From Parvularcula lutaonensis (GTDB lineage Bacteria; Pseudomonadota; Alphaproteobacteria; Caulobacterales; Parvularculaceae), in the NCBI RefSeq assembly GCF_014651915.1, contig NZ_BMXU01000001.1, positions 434,001 through 498,000 of the forward strand: a DNA stretch of 64,000 nucleotides. The letters are read 5' to 3'. Made by a program: the position numbers and the translations under genes. Below, in pieces: positions 63,328 through 64,000 of the stretch. A model generated the notes under the pieces. It saw only the letters and a list, made by a program, of their open reading frames with translations. It did no database searches and was not told the origin of the DNA. Each line of letters opens with the position of its first letter. Position 1 is the stretch's first letter.

Positions 63328-64000
63328 ATGACCGCGACGGCCTTTGACAGCTTCGAGACCTACAAGGCGCGTAAGCGGTTCCTGAACCTCGACGGGATTC
63401 GCTTTCTCTGCATCTCGGCAGTGATCTGGCACCATGCGGGGATCGAGCTGCCTTTCCTGACGCAGCTGTTCAGCCGAGGGTTCCTGGGCGTCGATTTCTT
63501 CTTTGTGCTGAGCGGTTTCCTCATTACGACGCTGTTGCTGCGTGAGCGGGAACGCAAGGGGCGGGTGAGCTTCCGCGGTTTCTACTGGCGCCGGTTCCTG
63601 CGGATCATCCCTGTCTATTTCTTCGTCGTGACGGCGGTGACGGCCTATTACGGGATCGTGCAGGGACAGGCCGAGGCGCTGGAACGGGCGCCTTATTACT
63701 ACCTCTTCCTGTCGAACTTCATGCAGGGCGATACGCCGCTCCTGGCGCCGACGTGGTCGCTGTCGGTGGAAGAGCAGTACTATGTCCTCTGGCCGCTGCT
63801 TCTCGTGTTGATCCCGGCACGGTGGATCGTGCCGTTCCTACTCGCCATGATCGCGGTCAACGTGCTGATCATCATGGGCGCGTTCGATTTCATCGCCGAG
63901 GAGCCCTATCAGAGGGGGCTTTTCATCCTGACCCTGCCCAATGCTACTTATGCACCCATCCTGATGGGGTCTCTGGCGGCAATCCTGCTCAACCGGAAAG
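63328..64000 (+). CDS. Acyltransferase-3 family membrane protein, 3' end outside the window
   Basis: The first 224 residues of an integral-membrane O-acyltransferase (OafA/NolL type) that would acetylate a surface sugar. Family blocks are NLDGIRFLCISAVIWHHAG (with the conserved His), LGVDFFFVLSGFLI, FYWRRFLRIIPVYF and TWSLSVEEQYY. At least five membrane helices are seen. It has its own ATG after a 61-base gap and is probably not part of the che operon. The C-terminal half and the stop are cut off by the window edge. Confidence 0.92.
   Translation, partial: MTATAFDSFETYKARKRFLNLDGIRFLCISAVIWHHAGIELPFLTQLFSRGFLGVDFFFVLSGFLITTLLLRERERKGRVSFRGFYWRRFLRIIPVYFFVVTAVTAYYGIVQGQAEALERAPYYYLFLSNFMQGDTPLLAPTWSLSVEEQYYVLWPLLLVLIPARWIVPFLLAMIAVNVLIIMGAFDFIAEEPYQRGLFILTLPNATYAPILMGSLAAILLNRK

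Noticed and set aside
1-64000. CRISPR arrays, insertion sequences or toxin-antitoxin pairs
   Set aside because: No regularly spaced repeats, transposase motifs or paired small toxin/antitoxin genes were seen anywhere in the window.

Overview
The window is a continuous piece of a GC-rich alphaproteobacterial chromosome. This follows from alphaproteobacterial marker genes: a DUF1476 F1-ATPase inhibitor (zeta) subunit, a DUF3126 protein, a DksA that has lost its zinc cysteines, a petABC cytochrome bc1 operon, separate purS and purC, and a che operon with a STAS gene in the position of rhizobial cheS. Full LPS biosynthesis and transport genes show a Gram-negative envelope. A marine, motile, aerobic member of the Hyphomonas, Maricaulis or Parvularcula type is plausible, but the genus is inference only. 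No prophage, insertion sequence or CRISPR array is visible.

Layout. 1-3.8 kb: 3' part of glmS, then lpxC and bamD (envelope). 4.0-9.7 kb: purS-purC on the minus strand, the ATPase inhibitor, an SDR, a DEDDh exonuclease, a YdjM-like membrane protein, purB and a YkgJ-type cysteine protein. 9.7-15.7 kb: a membrane-anchored T4-type lysozyme, dksA, a three-gene PEP-CTERM/exosortase-style polysaccharide export set (export lipoprotein, outer-membrane barrel, ExeA-like ATPase) and a small membrane protein. 15.7-22.8 kb: hemF, trmL, petABC, mtnP, a copper-chaperone-like lipoprotein, DUF3126, a uracil-DNA-glycosylase-like gene and a small acidic membrane protein. 22.9-31.5 kb: an Atm1-type ABC exporter, lptD and lptFG, with divergent pepA and a GlcG/HbpS-like protein. 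31.5-40.5 kb: an exported GH5 glycosidase with a LacI-style double operator, uvrC, and a divergently arranged RND efflux system. 40.6-45.4 kb: a CAT-anticodon tRNA, then fadA, an exported isoaspartyl-peptidase-like Ntn hydrolase and fadJ.

45.4-47.0 kb is the least explained part. It has two long intergenic stretches rich in hairpins on either side of a DUF3592 gene. One (about 46.61-46.80 kb) reads on the minus strand as a compact folded RNA whose closing stem and terminator stem are mutually exclusive. 47.0-53.0 kb holds an AraC regulator, a DUF1801-like protein, YceI, a YbjN-like protein, a short SF1 helicase, xthA, a MAPEG protein and erpA. 53.1-63.3 kb is a complete chemotaxis cluster: a chemoreceptor with six PAS-like units and a CheR-tethering tail, then cheB, cheD, a STAS gene, cheY, cheA, cheW, cheR and a second cheY-like gene. 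The window ends inside an acyltransferase-3 gene.

How the parts fit. The che genes form one methylation-based signalling pathway, with a terminator-like hairpin between the receptor and the other genes. LpxC, BamD, LptD, LptF and LptG together serve outer-membrane assembly. PetABC, HemF and the ATPase inhibitor serve aerobic respiration. FadA and FadJ form a beta-oxidation pair; the fadA ribosome-binding site lies inside a perfect hairpin. The most notable signals are the 46.6-46.8 kb RNA candidate, the chemoreceptor architecture, the GH5 operator pair and the membrane-anchored lysozyme.
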